DNA of 64,000 nucleotides from Phorcus lineatus. Its lineage: Eukaryota; Mollusca; Gastropoda; Trochida; Trochidae. How positions within the stretch are numbered: position 1 is the first letter of the stretch; each line of letters begins with the position of its first letter. The stretch is taken from positions 65,427,022-65,491,021 of the forward strand of contig OV121081.1 in the NCBI GenBank assembly GCA_921293015.1, read 5' to 3'. Positions 63,508 to 64,000 of this stretch are shown in pieces. The position numbers and the translations under genes were made by a program. The notes below the pieces were generated by a model. It saw nothing but the letters and a program-made list of their open reading frames with translations. It ran no database searches and was not told where the DNA came from.

Positions 63508-64000
63508 TTATGAACGTGAAGAAAACCAATAACAGACAAACAATTTGGTTGACACATTTTATTACTCACAGGAATGTTTGGTTCGTTCATTAATGACGAG
63601 TCACTAATTAGAGCTCTCACAAGTGTGTACATCGTACCCCGATATGCACGTTGTTTGTTGTGCAAACACAGTCATCACAATAATCCGGCCTGGCGGAATT
63701 CTTTATATTTATAAGCCAATATTTTCAGTTCAGTATGATATTTCTTTGAACGAGATCTCGAGAAGTCACATATTCAAACACTATTGTTTGGAGTTAAAGA
63801 TCAAACTAAACCGTTAAGAATGTTTACTTCCGGGAAAAACTTGGCGACAGGTATCGTTACCACTTCTAACCTTGAAGACGTTTAATGACAATAAATAAAA
63901 TAAATTTGATCATTGACTTTTTGAATAAATATTGTTTTTATAAGTTAATAACTACTAGTTTCACTGTAATCTTTGCTGCACAGTGCATGTAGTTTTGCTC

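Larger units (their letters stand above)
47484..64000 (-). other. Sequence 5' of exon A: long intron or upstream flank
   Basis: 16.5 kb with no recognised unc-13 exon. I checked donor-like plus-strand strings (ACTTACC, CTTACCT and similar) for an upstream C2A start ending in phase 1 and found none that read as protein. Content is mobile-element debris and arrays, listed separately. Unremarkable AT-rich stretches are 47490-48770, 49340-51280, 51700-53350, 57780-61490 and 62820-63400. Confidence 0.7.

Noticed and set aside
47484-64000. The missing first C2A exon of unc-13
   Set aside because: Several donor-like sites (for example near 61380 and 61665) were read in the required phase and hit stops or lacked any resemblance.

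Overview
The window is animal genomic DNA: AT-rich, intron-dominated, with GT-AG exons, tRNA-derived SINEs, a non-LTR retrotransposon tail, foldback elements and many tandem arrays. The SINE, foldback and LINE-tail types look most like a marine lophotrochozoan, probably a mollusc. That placement is from memory of such repeats and is only moderately secure. No bacterial or viral gene organisation is present.

One gene is recognisable, on the minus strand: an unc-13/Munc13 family gene (synaptic-vesicle priming factor), represented by its N-terminal part. Read from high to low coordinates, the exons are 47483-47384, 33249-33132, 29033-28910 and 25608-25538 (C2A domain and the conserved segment after it). 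Next come 21951-21903, 18657-18357, a probable 18-nt microexon 17571-17554, a 60-nt in-frame cassette 15188-15129, and 2208-2034 (calmodulin-binding-like helix). Every splice phase agrees across the chain, giving about 1.0 kb of coding sequence (about 338 codons) over 45 kb. The first roughly 18-20 residues of C2A, and everything after the calmodulin-like helix (C1, C2B, MUN, C2C), were not found and probably lie outside the window. Because the C2A domain is present, this is the long (Munc13-1/UNC-13L/Unc13A-like) form.

The rest is intron or 5' flank. The longer introns hold unrelated tandem arrays: about 30 copies of a 52/53-bp unit ending 12 bp from a splice donor, about 28 copies of a 22-bp unit, 13 of 51 bp, 8 identical copies of 50 bp, 16 of 45 bp, a (GA)54 tract, about 14 of 40 bp, and several decayed ones. 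These create long ORFs that are artefacts. Transposon remains include a 3.3-kb element with 33-bp terminal inverted repeats and internal ~190-bp repeats, a 514-bp MITE with intact TSD, several foldback hairpins, two SINEs, a LINE 3' end and a reverse-transcriptase fragment.

The most unusual observations are four. (1) An intronic array at 24.5-25.4 kb is built from decayed copies of the 3' half of the neighbouring unc-13 exon, some with splice donors. (2) A 20-residue Ser-rich segment is duplicated across two exons, the first being an in-frame cassette. (3) There is a candidate 18-nt microexon. (4) A repeated module carries three perfect TGACGTCA palindromes spaced exactly 23 bp apart.
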